Assembly: GCA_964017185.1 (NCBI GenBank)
Contig: OZ024877.1
Span: forward strand, 62,367,211 to 62,431,210
Length of the DNA stretch: 64,000 bases
Direction: 5' to 3'
Origin: Rugalucina vietnamica
Lineage: Eukaryota; Mollusca; Bivalvia; Lucinida; Lucinidae
Positions 45,524-56,835 of this stretch are shown in pieces. How positions within the stretch are numbered: the first letter of the stretch is position 1; every line of letters starts with the position of its first letter. A program made the position numbers and the translations under genes. Below the pieces are notes generated by a model that had not been told where the DNA came from, did no database searches, and was given only the letters and a program-made list of their open reading frames with translations.

Positions 45524-45690
45524 CCGCGACGTCAGAAAACCGGTCTGCAAGGTTCCCGACCAGTTCTGACACAAACCATCCTGTACAGTCGCTGAAGACG
45601 GATAGAAACCTGAAATTTCAGATTTAAGAAGAAGGGGAACAGCACTTTTCGAGTAGCGGAAACAAAGGCGCTGATCACTTGTTTCTATTA
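45524..45690. mobile_element. MITE with GATCAG palindrome, partial
   Basis: It starts TGAGCCGCGACGTCAGAAAA, continues through the GACCAGTTCTGAC region and stops inside the hairpin at GGCGCTGATCACTTG. Confidence 0.55.
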
Positions 45691-46311
45691 AGAATTTAAA
45701 AGGATTATGAAAAAATAACTTAAAGGATTTTCATAATCGTGCACAATATTTCTCCGAGAAACTCCGCGAATAGGTATATCTGGATTTAAAGGATCTCAGT
45801 TATAATTTTTATTACCTGTTTTCACCGGTAAATATCTGCGGTCGCAGTGAAATTTCGCGGTGTTTAACCGAAAAATCGGAATGCATGCAACGCGAAATAT
45901 TTTAATAAAAAGAAAAATTTACCGTTCTTTCTCCGAGAAAAAAAGCTTAGTGTTCTCCGAGAAACGAGAAATATGTTGATTTTTCTCTACCGGGACTGTA
46001 CTTGTTTAAGGTCGACACAGCCTTAAAGCAACATCTGCAGCAAAACTAAAGTAACTAGTCTGACCTATTTATTCTAGATGGTGTCTAAAACAATAGCTAG
46101 AACAACTCTGACGATACATCCACCTCTGTCAGTCATTATACGAATCATACATTGTGAAATACATGATGCATTTAAAATGCAATGCGGCTTCTGTAGCAAA
46201 CTACGCAGCCTTTGCAGAATCGAAGTGACATTCTGTAGCGCAGGCCCTAAACACAAATATGGACACGGTTTCGGGGTGCGGTTTTCATTTAGTGACGTTT
46301 CGAAGACACAT

Positions 46312-46590
46312 TATGAAAACATGCCCATATGATTAAACAGTATTTTTTTTCAGGTCAAAAATCGATAATTTTCAGAGGAAAGTTATTGGTATTTTTCTTA
46401 TTTTTGCTCAAAACATAGATTGTGGGTACACGTTAGAACCGCCTTGCCGAGGCGGTTCTAACGTGTACTCACAATCTATGTTTTGGAGCAAAAATAAGAA
46501 AAATAGGTATACCCCTGCATGCCCTAGTTTTACTATATAAAAGTGGGGTTTAAGAGGGTATTCATTGCACGGACATGCTTTCCTTATGAG
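46312..46590 (+). mobile_element. Foldback MITE family F1, well-preserved copy
   Basis: It has a central palindrome around CGCCTTGCCGAGGCGG with GATTGTGGGTACACG and CGTGTACTCACAATC arms, a TATATAAAAG motif, and termini GAAAACATGCCCAT and CGGACATGCTTTCC. It is very close to 16016-16290. Confidence 0.75.
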
Positions 46591-46704
46591 ATTATCTATT
46601 TGATATATAAATTTATAGAACATTTGTTCCATGAATTTATATATAGAAACTCTATAAATTTATAGATACTCTATAAATCAATATGTTTCCCCTACCTGGT
46701 AATG

Positions 46705-47109
46705 GGAGCTAAGTACTAATATATGTAAAATTAGCATGTCCATTTATATTCATAACAATTATACTGCATGCAAATTATGGCATTGCATCTTGACACAATC
46801 ATTCACTTTCCTATAGGCATAGTACAGCTGTTCAGAGCCTATGGAGACAAAACTATGATTAAATCAGATAACAAAAATTAACCAGTATTGATTAATTATT
46901 TGTTTACATTGAGTTAACCAACACTTTTAGACCAGTCACTGAGCATGTCATTTAAATATATCTGTTCTCTTGTCTTCAGTACACTAGTATTATTCATGCC
47001 GTGGCACAACAAAGTCTATCTTTAGTGGCTGCACTTTCCATACAATGGTATTATAAAGCTGATCCTAAGCTTTAATTTGTACTAAAAATCATGTAACTGC
47101 TAATTAATT
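46705..47109. other. No gene seen
   Basis: AT-rich intron 2 sequence of the TSP1-C1q gene with no recognised repeat. Confidence 0.4.
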
Positions 47110-47830
47110 TGCAGTGTTAAGAGCTAATCACATTATACACATATTTATAGATTTACAGATTTTTTTTCATGATGCAGCTTGTAAAGAGTGGCTGAAATTT
47201 TGGAAACAGCTGTATCACAACAAAATGTTTCTTAATGAACAGTACAATTTATACAGTCACAGTACGACAAAAACACTGATCAACTGCACATCCTTAACAA
47301 GCTGATCTGGATCTTGCAGCTTTAAGGATAAGACAGAAAATCAACTTATTTTGACTTCAAGTGCAGGGTTGTGCATGCTGATCACATTACAGATTTACAC
47401 CTGTTTCATGATACGGCTTATTACTCTACTCAATAACATAAGACAGTGTCAAAATTTGGAAAACAAAGCTGTGTCACAACAAAACATGTCTTATGAACAG
47501 TACTAGTTTTACAGTTACAGCAAGGCAAAGACACTGATCAACTGCACAGTTGTAACAAGCTGATCTGCACCTTACAGTCTATAGGACAAAAGCATCTCAC
47601 TTGCAAAACCCTTGGTCTAGACAGTGTATGTTGATTTAAGGTCACTGCACTCAGTGTTCTATTATCATGTGATGTAGATTAGGAAATGAGCTGTGACACA
47701 ACAAAACCTGCCTTAATGAATAGTACTATTTGTACTGTAAGAAAAACACACTGATCAACTGCACAATTGTATCAGAAAGCTGACCAGGATCTTATACAGC
47801 CAGCAGGATAAATCAGATAATCAACTGATT
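47110..47830 (+). repeat. Diverged direct repeats, about 250-280 bp, three units
   Basis: Each unit contains a CACTGATCAACTGCACA motif (near 47274, 47532 and 47750) followed by AAGCTGATC or AAGCTGACC, then CAGATAATCAACTGATTTT or a similar stretch. The last unit leads directly into the palindrome at 47815. Confidence 0.6.
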
Positions 47831-47986
47831 TTTGCTTCAAGAGCAGTGTTTTGTAAATAATACCACACTTTGAGCTTTCATCATGACCTTTTCACTCGCC
47901 TTCGGGTCGTGAGGTCATGATGAAAGTTGAAAGTGTGGTATTATTTACAAAGCACTGCTCTTGAAGCAAAAATCAGTTGATTATCT
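47815..47986. repeat. Long near-perfect palindrome (hairpin arms about 70-80 bp)
   Basis: The left arm starts AGATAATCAACTGATTTTTG and the right arm ends CAAAAATCAGTTGATTATCT. The arms pair for about 70 bp with three mismatches, leaving a short loop near 47895-47910 (CGCCTTCGGGTCG). It lies in intron 2 of the TSP1-C1q gene. Confidence 0.9.
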
Positions 47987-49151
47987 ATAACATAGCCAAT
48001 TTCACTCGAACTTTTCGCGAAATATGCCGAGAGCTCTAGAGCAATTTTCGAATTAACCCCAATAGTAGTCGGAAAATGAAAATGAAAATACGTGCTCAAA
48101 TAAAGTGTCCAATGTTGGTGGGAGCCGAGAAATTCAAGATTTCGTCCAAGATGGCTGCCAGAAATAAATGCAAGAATGTGTGGTACATGCCCTCCTTAGC
48201 TGTTTTAAAGCAACTCAGTACACCAAGCAAATGACTTTTTACTATATATGTTCAAACTTTTTATTGATACATTTAAAGATGGTTTGAGCCCCAAGGTCGA
48301 GGTCAAATTTAAGGTCAAACACAAAATACTGTGAAAAATCACCTGATCACACACATTTCTTTTGTTAAAGGTCATATCTTAAGGTTTTTTTTTTCTAAAT
48401 CTGAAGTAGATTGCAGAAATCCTGACCAAATTATCATGACTGGTTTCGGAGATAGCTTGATTTGAAATGTTGCATATTATTTCATAAATATTCATTAGTT
48501 CCACAATGACATCATAGACGAACATAAAAATGTTGAATATCACCAAATCAAACAACCAAAATGAATAATTTATTATTTCAGTTTCGAAACTTCTTATGAC
48601 TATTTAAGCGAATTATTTGTTGTTTTTGTTTTTAGGTTTTTCGCAAAGGGAGGCTACTCTCACATGAAAATGATGTTGTTATTTTGGCTCCATGCATTTT
48701 TAGCCGGTGGGAATGTTTGGGTTAAGTTTTAGATAATCAAGTCCCAAGAAGGAATGGGATCAGCAGACAAACAATAAAAAAGTTCTAGAAGAACTTTTGA
48801 ATATTCCCTCTAAAACACCAACGTATGCATGAAAAGAAATAAAGTATTATATATAAAAAACTACAGTGTATAGGCTTTATAGAAGCAAACTATTCTACAT
48901 TTAAGACAAGCATGTGATGTATTGTTTATTCCTATAATTAACGTTTGCTACTTATATCTTTAACTAGAACTTAATTGTTATTTGGTCAATAAAATGTATA
49001 AACAGTGGGTACATTGTCTTCGCAACACATCCTACTGTTTTATGTTGTGTTTTTAGACAGAGTAATAGACATGAACTGACGTTATGCAAGTTATTATAAT
49101 CGAGGGATGACACATATTCTCTGAATTTGCTTGTTTCCTATGTTTTTGCAG
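47987..49151. other. No gene seen
   Basis: The end of intron 2, AT-rich; no exon with matching phase was recognised. Confidence 0.4.
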
Positions 49152-49322
49152 TGAATGGACGGTGGATGGAATGGTCCTTTTGGTCTGGTTGCAGTGTTAC
49201 GTGTGGTTCTGGACAGATGACACGACAGAGATTATGTGGTAATCCTCAGCCTGCTAACGGTGGGAGTGGTTGTTCAGGCGCAGGAATCGAACATAATTCT
49301 TGTCAGACAATGGTGTGCCCAG
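49152..49322 (+). CDS. TSP1-C1q type II membrane protein, exon 3 (first TSP1 module)
   Basis: A 171-bp symmetric phase 1-1 exon lies between TTTTTGCAG and GTAAAG. It encodes a complete thrombospondin type-1 repeat: NGRWMEWSFWSGCSVTCGSG at the start and six cysteines in the group-1 pattern, ending QTMVCPG. The WxxWxxW stretch is a predicted C-mannosylation site and CSVTC a predicted O-fucosylation site. TSP1 modules typically bind glycosaminoglycans or partner proteins outside the cell. A Penelope-like element starts about 60 bp past the donor. Confidence 0.9.
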
Positions 49323-49384
49323 GTAAAGTATCTTGCAAAATTAAAATTTCTAATAAATCAAATATACTAATCAAATAAAATAGA

Positions 49385-50846
49385 AAGGTACAAATTGCGA
49401 TGGGTACAAATTGCGCACCTCTCGTAGCTGATTTATTTTTATACTGCTACGAAAGAGATTTCATGGGTTCTCTTAACCATGATAATCAAGCTGATGTTAT
49501 CGAGGCTTTTAATTCCACATCTAGGTACCTCGATGACCTTTTGAACATTGACAACCCTTATTTTGAAGGTATGGTCAATCAAATTTATCCACCTGAACTT
49601 CAGTTGAACAAAGCTAATAGCTCAGATACCGAAGCCCCCTTTTTAGATCTACATCTTTCTGTTGCAAATGGATTTGTTTCTTCTAAAATTTATGATAAGC
49701 GCGATGACTTTGATTTTGATATAGTAAATTTTCCTTTTTTGGATGGTGACGTTCCTCGTCGTGCTTCTTATGGTGTAAACATTTCGCAACTTATTAGGTT
49801 TGCTAGAGTCTGCAATCATGTTACAGACTTCAACGCTCGAAATAAATGTTTAACGGCAAAACTTCTCCAACAGGGCTATCGGTATCATAAACTTCGAAAA
49901 ACCTTTTCTAAATTTTATCGTAGACACTATGAATTGATTTCCAAATATAATGTTGGGTTAAAGACACTTTTAAGTGAGGGCCTTTCGGAACCTGAATTTT
50001 ATGGTGACTTGGTTTACAAATTAAAGAAACTTAAAGGAATAAATGATTTTTCTCTTCAGTTCGGAAAAATCATATCACGTTGCAGACGTATAGGTTATAA
50101 CTTGAATGTTATGCGACAGTCTGCATGCTTAGTTTTTAACCCAATCATGGTTGATAGCTATGCTGCCTTCTTTAATTGCACGCCGGTGGGTCGGGCGTCA
50201 GGCTCTATGATGGCCCCGACTTAAAGCTATTCATTTTAGTTGGTTGGGGCCGGAGCTTCTTGTCTGTTGCTTGGCCCACCGGGGTCCAACTGGTGTTTTT
50301 CTTTTGCTCCGGAGTTAGTAGGTTATTCGGCGCCCAGGGATCTCCATCGTCGGGCAGCTTACTCAATCTGTGAGTCCTGGTTTTTGATTCATCAGGATGT
50401 TTATCATGATTTATTTGTTTGTTCTTGATGATTCATTGACTAGTTAGAGATTCACCACGAGGACCGAAGAACTAACTAAATGTTGTGAACCACTGCAGAA
50501 GCTGAGGGTGAGGTTAGGTACCTGTAAAACCGGTTTAAGCCCGCCAGTAACTTTGTGTTACTGATCGTTCCAAGTCGATACTTCTGTAGTGGTTCTTTTT
50601 GTTTTATGTCTTGGTGTTTGAGGTTTTTTGTGCTGTTGGCGCCTTATGTATGTTTTCATGTTTTTGGTTAAGTTAAGGTAACTGAGTGGCCACCTATTGG
50701 GAAAATAGCTGCTCATTCGGCTTACGATATGTTTCATGGTATAAGTGCCTGGTTGTTGGTTCGGTTTTTTCCCACCTCGGTTTTTGGAGTGGGAATCTTT
50801 TTCTGATTGCGCCTTTTCCTGATCTTTGCCTACTTGTACCTTTTTA
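49385..50846 (+). mobile_element. Penelope-like retroelement, longest copy in the window
   Basis: The 5'-truncated RT ORF (49400-50224) is followed by the complete terminal non-coding unit to CTACTTGTACC (50846). The region 50180-50300 can form nested stems (CCGGTGGGTC with GGCCCACCGG, and GGCCCCGAC with GTTGGGGCC). TAGTTAG (about 50442) and CTAACTA (about 50470) form another stem around GGACCGAAGAA. It lies in intron 3, sense orientation. Confidence 0.7.
49400..50224 (+). pseudogene. Reverse-transcriptase fragment, Penelope-like
   Basis: The ORF of 274 residues begins at the RT motif MGTNCAPLVADLFLYCYE, includes the catalytic YLDD box, then APFLDLHLS and a long C-terminal part rich in aromatic and basic residues (YGVNISQLIRFARVC). 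The N-terminal half with the first catalytic aspartate is missing, so it is non-functional. The Q-G-MG-C-P motif style and the repeated terminal units suit Penelope-like elements, but no GIY-YIG endonuclease is present to confirm. Shorter copies of its C-terminal end are at 1735-2012 and 5208-5423. Confidence 0.65.
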
Positions 50847-50849
50847 ATC

Positions 50850-51235
50850 CTTTGGAAGCAATAGAAACATTCAAACGGTCATAATATGGACTATATTGTG
50901 AAATTTCGGGTAATGAACCCTCATCGTTAGCCCTTTTTAAACTGGCAACGAACGCCAGACTATTGTACTGCAATTTCATAAACTTATACGAGAAGTCTAA
51001 ATCAAAGACACATTTTTAAACGGGGTCAAATAATTCAAACATTGCTTAGAAATTTGTTTCTAAACGTGAGTACACTCTGAATATTTTTACTGATCTCAAA
51101 GGACCTGAATAAAATATAATCTGCACTATAGATGATGAACGGGGAGACACTTTAGGGCCACCACACGGCACAACACCAGCTGCAGTAATAGCAAATTAAA
51201 TAGAAAGGTTTGATCCTTTGGAAGCAATAGAATCA
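50850..51235. repeat. Family G repeat
   Basis: AATCCTTTGGAAGCAATAGA, GGGTAATGAACCCTCATCG and AATCTGCACTATAGATGATG match the cluster at 35082-36230 in its right-arm orientation. Confidence 0.6.
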
Positions 51236-52394
51236 TTTTAAGAAGCAAAGTTGACATTTTAGCATTTATGCCAGGGGGCCTATAACCAATCTTATTTTAC
51301 TTTTATTTTTTGGCTTCAAGGAACAAGTTTCTTTTTGTGTAAAGGTCGATGTCCAAGTGATAAAAAAGAGAGAAGTTAAAAATGCATTTTTGTCATAAAA
51401 TGCCTTTTTTATCCCAAACAAATCGAGAAAAAATATTTCTCCCAAACTTTTTCTCCTTTGCACTGTGAGTATTTAACTAAACTTCGATTTTGAATACCCA
51501 CTCCGATTGGCTAAAAACAGCGTGTTTAAAATGCGTTGTCAAATGTTTTAATCACATAATGCAAGTTTCAGTCGAGAAAATGTTCAGTCCAATAACAAAT
51601 GTTTTAAAACACTGTAAAATCTAAACCTGTGTTTATATTACCCGTAGCTCGAATCTGTTTTTTGCTGCAAACTCGCAGCCTAGATGACAACAATTTAAGC
51701 GAATAAAAATGGGTAAAATTGTGTTTTTAACCAAAAATTACATATTTCTGAAAGTGCTTTTTAAACCGTTTTGCAGTTGAATGAACAAGTAAGAGGGGAT
51801 AAATGACAAAATTGGATAGGTTAGGCAACCTTGACAACTTCAATTTCAGGGCGGTTCCATCGTTTCTGCAAAGCTGCGAGAAGCGCTGCAGGCGACGCGA
51901 AGTAAACAATAAACAAAGTTTGCACAGTGATGGTTTTGCTAAATATTTATAGAAAAATGTTTTGGTGTTTCAATACCAGTATACTCTGATATTTTTGTTT
52001 TTAATTTGCGGAGCAGAGCTTACCTAAGCCCAGCCTTAGATGATTTCATTGTTGAGAAAAGGTCCCAGAGCTGACAATGTATAATTGAGGTTAAGGTGAC
52101 TATGCTTGTTGTCTTTGTGCTACACCTGTGTTTGACCTGAACGATTTCAAAATAGGTGAAATAGGCAAATTTGTTACAGCGAAATCGGTCAATTTAGCAG
52201 CTATTTTGCCACAGCGAAAAACAGCCAAGTTAGCAGCAATTTGCAGCGAACGTTTTTGTCGCAGACTGTTTTGGCTTTAGTCTAGGTGATAGCGCATAAA
52301 AATGACGATTAATGCCACAATAACATCTCTCCCACGTCATCTACGACCAGAGTTCAACAATACAGTTCCATGTAAGTGGAAATCTTTGTTGCCA

Positions 52395-52448
<54 letters not shown>

Positions 52449-52899
52449 CTTTTTCGTCTGAATGTGTTCGCTATGTAGAAAACGATGATGAATGCTGCAA
52501 CAGAACTTTTCTACACCACATATTACCAACGTTATGGAAAATGTTGCCGATTTTTTACAGTTTCGTCTGGCTGTGAAAGCTACAGGAAACGATTACTAAT
52601 GCTGCAAACAATATTTCTATATTCCACCCATTACCTAACTTAAGGACAAAAGTTTCCTGCCAGCAGTTAAAGTGTCTATAGACTGTTTAACAGGTGGGAT
52701 ATAAAACGTCTGTTTATGATGACATCATCATCGTTTCTTGCAGCGCTCATAGCCAGCCTTAAACGAAAACAAGAGACCAAATTGTCCCGTAGTGACTTGC
52801 TCATCAGTGTAAGCTTCAAGATCAGATGGTGATACTCTGGAGCCATGTCTGTATGGACCCCATGGGCATAGTTGACAGTATTTATAAAGAGGGGTACTA
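51236..52899. other. No gene; dispersed repeat and (TTA)n
   Basis: About 51545-51700 is the second copy of the dispersed repeat at 32215-32360. A (TTA)n microsatellite of about 17 units is at 52396-52448. No exon was recognised. Confidence 0.5.
52396..52448 (+). repeat. (TTA)n microsatellite
   Basis: About 17 uninterrupted TTA units in intron 3 of the TSP1-C1q gene. Confidence 0.95.
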
Positions 52900-53045
52900 T
52901 ATAGGGAAAATAGCTGCTCATTCGGCTTACGATATGTATCATGGTATAAGTACCTGATTGTTAGTTTGGTTTTTTCCCACCTCGGTTTTTGGAGTGGGAA
53001 TCTTTTTCTGATTGCGCCTTTTCCTGATCTTTGCCTACTTGTACT
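52900..53045 (+). mobile_element. Penelope-like element 3' tail, short
   Basis: It runs from GGGAAAATAGCTGCTCATTC to CTACTTGTAC only. The short length fits 5' truncation. Confidence 0.7.
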
Positions 53046-53960
53046 ATAAACTGATTCACACTAAATATGAAAGCTATGGACCTTGTGGTTTAGAAAACTT
53101 TTTTTGCAATCTGATGCAATCATTCCCCCACCTCAATCAGGCTTCAGATAAAATTTGATTGCAGTTGGCATGGTCTTAGAGATAGTCATATTTGAAAGTG
53201 TAAACGGATGAACGCACAAACGGATGCACGGACACCGGCTCGAGTATCCTGACCTTGTGAGCCTTCGGCATACAAGGCATAGGTGAGCTAAAATATCAGT
53301 CACAAAACATCCACTTTTAATGCTAGTGACAGGCAACTTTTGTCCAGTACTCGGGTCACAGGTGGCATTGAAAAGTTATGTTTGCGACATTCATCATTGT
53401 TTTCTATTGCGCTCACAGTCATACATAAACCAAAAAGTGTTGTCGACAAATATTTTCCTCTTTTATTGCTGACAGGGAACTGCTGCTGCAACAGATTCGC
53501 TGCTAACTTGACTGAACTGTCGGTCAAAATCAACAAATGTGTAGTATGACAGATCAACAGTTTATACATATCCGTACTGAGACTACCAGTAAGACGTTAC
53601 TATACTTTTTTCTGCCACCTTCAACAGTAAATTAGTATGAAAAGCCTGCCTCATTTGATATTTACTCAGAATTAAAGTTTTAAACTTCAATGGAAAAAAA
53701 CAGAGAGTCATAAAACAAGAATGTTTACCAGGCATTTAGTAAGAGAATTTTCAATATGGTCATACATAAATACAGTCATGTAGTACATAATGTTTTTCAG
53801 TATGTGTTTACCCATCATTTTCATTGCATGAGGTTAAATTTTGACACTGATTGGTTCAACAATAGCAAGTGGGTCTTATGCTACAATCCAAGTGAGAACT
53901 ATCTATTTTTAAATGTAACCAATACTCTCGGTAGTAATGTGCCTAGCTCACGGATACAAA
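53046..53960. other. No gene seen
   Basis: Intron 3 sequence. No coding exon or named repeat was recognised. Confidence 0.4.
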
Positions 53961-54031
53961 AACGGTGTAGCCCGTGGGGATCGAATTCGATTCGGACTCT
54001 GATGCTCTACCACTACACCAACGCGATACTC
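53961..54031 (-). other. tRNA-like sequence, degenerate
   Basis: On the minus strand TTGGTGTAGTGGTAGAGC (A-box and D arm) is followed closely by CGAATTCGATCC (B-box like). The anticodon arm is too short for a working tRNA. It is a tRNA pseudogene or the head of a short retroelement. Confidence 0.45.
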
Positions 54032-54661
54032 TGAATGTTAATATTGCGCTAGGCCTTAACGCATAACGCTTGATATAAAAAAAAACAAACGAAAATTGAC
54101 CCCATAGGCACATTCGTAGATTTAATTGAAAATTCAAGCAGATATACACAAATACACTACCTAATCATTGAAAAATATTTTTGGAAAAACATGCACGCTT
54201 TTATTATTTGATAAAATGAAACTAAGGATTATTTTAGTCGTTTATATGAAACGGGGGGAGAAGCATATTTACGTAACGAATACCAATAGACCCACTTCGC
54301 TTATTATAGAATGAGAATAAGCCGGTTCAAAATGAAGAACGATCTATATACCATATATGTGTACCCCCAAAATACGACGTATGTAACAAGTAACCATAAG
54401 CTATTCGTTTAATACATGTGAATGAAGGCCCGTTTAATCGCTGATCTTAGTAAAAAATGAAGTCTTCCAAAGCGGTCGGAAATACGTGCTCGTTTGAAGT
54501 CAAAAAAGACAGCAATAACTTTATTTTTGATAAAAACGCAAGACAATTTAGCCAAATTTCGTATCAAATGTTGGGAAGTCAGCAAGACATGTACATGTAT
54601 ATGTACGAATCTGTTTATAAAGTGGCTGTTGAGGTATTCTGTCAACTCCGATGTCATCAGA
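54032..54661. other. No gene seen
   Basis: Intron 3 sequence with no recognised feature. Confidence 0.4.
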
Positions 54662-54895
54662 AATACATGTCCGTGAAATGACTACACCCTTTAACCCGAC
54701 TTTTATATAGAAACATTAAGGTTTGCAGGGGTCTACCTAATTTTCTTAGTTTTTGTTCCAAAACATAGATTTGGTACTCGTTAGAACCGCCTTGGCGAGT
54801 TGATTCTACTGTGTACCCACAATCAATATTTTGAGCGAACATATTAAATTTACCCAATTTTTCCAATGCCATTTTCAATTTTTATTGCTGAAAAA
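54662..54895 (-). mobile_element. Foldback MITE family F1
   Basis: Reverse orientation: ACATGTCCGTGAAATG at the left, then TTTATATAGAAA, central remnant GTTAGAACCGCCTTGGCGAG, and TGTGTACCCACAATC. Confidence 0.6.
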
Positions 54896-54899
54896 ATTA

Positions 54900-55225
54900 G
54901 TCTCCCCGTACATAATCCATAGTGCAGATTATATTTTTCTTTTGATCCTTTGGGATCAGTGAATATATATGAAATATTTCAATTTTTTATATGTTAAGAA
55001 TCATCTTCTTAACAATATTTTGATTATTTGACCCCTTTGGGAATTTGAGTCTTTGATTTAGTCTATACAGATGTAAATTCTTGAAATTGCAGCAAAATGT
55101 CTGGCTTTCGCTGCCAGTTTTTAAAGGGTCACTGATGAAGGTTCATTACCCGAAATTGTACAATATGGCTCATCTTCTAGCTTTGTATTTTTACTGCTTC
55201 CAAAGGATCTAACAATTATTTTTAT
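54900..55225. repeat. Family G repeat, reverse orientation
   Basis: CTCCCCGTACATAATCCATA and GGTTCATTACCCGAAATTG are the reverse complement of the motifs in the G repeats at 50850-51235. Confidence 0.6.
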
Positions 55226-55581
55226 CTGTATATTACATGGGGAAGTTTTGGTAATGTAAAAGCTCAACAAAAAGTACCCAAAACTTCAAATTGGATGCAG
55301 ACTGAAACCTGGTACATACAAATCAAATTTTGGTTTCAGGCAGGTACATATACTCTTGACGCCTATTCAAAAGATGACACCAAAGCATCAAATATAAAAT
55401 ATGACCCCGATTTTTGCGGTTCTTATTTAAGCGTTTGGAGTATAACATGGATTTAATGTCCTAAACACAACACAGTTTTGGATAAACGCAAAACATTGCT
55501 CTTAGGTCTCTTCCGAAAGCCATATCTAAACAATGACCCCTGATTTAGAAAGCAAGATACGTGATCGTCTTTTGATTGTAG

Positions 55582-55752
55582 TGAATGGTGGCTGGTCTTC
55601 ATGGTCATCATGGAGCCCATGCTCACAAACATGCGATGGTGGAGATCAAAAGAGGCATAGAAACTGCACGAACCCCGCTCCTGTCGGATTTGGCCGCATG
55701 TGTACTGGCAGTGCCGAAGAAACATCCATATGCAACGGGAGGCCGTGTTCGG
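55582..55752 (+). CDS. TSP1-C1q type II membrane protein, exon 4 (second TSP1 module)
   Basis: A 171-bp phase 1-1 exon, the same length as exon 3, lies between TTTGATTGTAG and GTCAGT. It encodes [20 protein letters not shown], six cysteines and the end CNGRPCSG, a complete TSP1 module with WxxWxxW (predicted C-mannosylation) and CSQTC (predicted O-fucosylation). It is clearly a paralogue of exon 3 but well diverged, so the duplication is old. It leaves in phase 1, as required by the C1q exon. Confidence 0.9.
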
Positions 55753-55896
55753 GTCAGTGATACATTAAGTTTTCTCTTAAAAATGTCCATAACTCATACA
55801 GCTTCAAGTCCATCTTGACACTAATTTTAATGGGTAAATGTATCAAAACATGAAAGAAATAGAAATGAAAAGCTGTGTGCTAACCTAGTGTGATTC

Positions 55897-55944
<48 letters not shown>

Positions 55945-56030
55945 GGGTACTGTAAATTAACTGGTGAATAGGCCAATCAAATGAGGAAAGATGTTATCGA
56001 GCAGTTCTGGTCGATTTTACTTACTACAGT
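55753..56030. other. Intron start with (GA)n
   Basis: A (GA)n microsatellite is at 55900-55939. Nothing else was recognised. Confidence 0.6.
55900..55939 (+). repeat. (GA)n microsatellite
   Basis: About 19 uninterrupted GA units in intron 4 of the TSP1-C1q gene. Confidence 0.95.
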
Positions 56031-56589
56031 ATTAAGAGTCCCAGCCATCAGAAAAGAGGTGATATGTGGTCGGAAAGTAGCACAGATTTCATTTATTCCC
56101 TCTTGAAGAGGAATCCACTGGAAGCTTGAAAATCAATGTTTGGTCAATTTTAAGTCTTACAAAAGTGTTGAAATTATTGGGTGTATAATTCTACACATGA
56201 CATTCTATAATGCGATCTCTAAGATTAGGTTGTAAATACTGAATTGACCATATCTTCGATGTTACTTATCTTAGGCCATTGAACATGGTCTCATTTTAAA
56301 GCCTATGCATAATACTTTCATCCTACAATAAGCAATGCAATTCATCTAATTTGCATATTCATGAATTCTAGTTAAATCATTAAACGACAGAAAAACCGTT
56401 AAAATCCATAAATTAACTTATTATCGCTATGACACTTTGATATTGAGCCAGTTATCTTATATGACAAATGTATTGATGTCATGGACCTAAATAAAAGTTA
56501 TCTCATTTGCATATTCATGAATATTAATGAAAAAGTCAAAATCGAGGAAAAACAAGGGAAAATTGAAGCCATTGCAAGGTTTTGAGCGT

Positions 56590-56835
56590 CATTTACAAAA
56601 CAAAAGCGTTGGAACTGAGCCAAAAAAGCAGTAATTTACAAATACTTTTTATAAATACATGTACTTTAATGTTATAGTGCGACGAATCACGTCCCGCATC
56701 GCGCAAAGAACCAAAAGAACTTTGCGCGTCACTCGCAAACTTTATTACGTAAAAACTCGCGAGTCACATGCGAGTCACGCGCGAGTCACTCGCAAAACGT
56801 TTTTAGAAGGAATTATTTATTTTTGCGTTGAAGTA
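56590..56835 (+). repeat. Insertion in F2 with GCGAGTCAC repeats
   Basis: It interrupts the left arm relative to the other F2 copy. The part 56680-56800 is rich in CpG and repeats GCGAGTCAC-like units, against a very AT-rich background. Confidence 0.5.

Larger units (their letters stand above)
43909..46704. mobile_element. Putative DNA transposon with inverted termini, in intron 2
   Basis: The left end CATTATCAGGTAGGGGAAA and right end TTTCCCCTACCTGGTAATG are inverted repeats. Both are followed inward by matching ATTGATTTATA and TTTATAGAGTTTCTAT motifs, so the inverted match extends about 60 bp imperfectly. The interior contains nested MITEs (44190-44375, 45226-45515, 46312-46590) and no recognisable transposase. 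No clear target duplication was seen. Confidence 0.6.

Noticed and set aside
47110..47830. CRISPR-like array
   Set aside because: The repeats are long, degenerate and unevenly spaced, and the DNA is eukaryotic.
50390..50480. Possible hammerhead ribozyme in the Penelope-like terminal unit
   Set aside because: Penelope-like elements often carry hammerheads, and TTGATGA followed by GGACCGAA looked suggestive. The core needs CTGANGA and GAAA with closing stems, and the C and the A are wrong here. The reverse-strand CTGATGA has no GAAA partner nearby.
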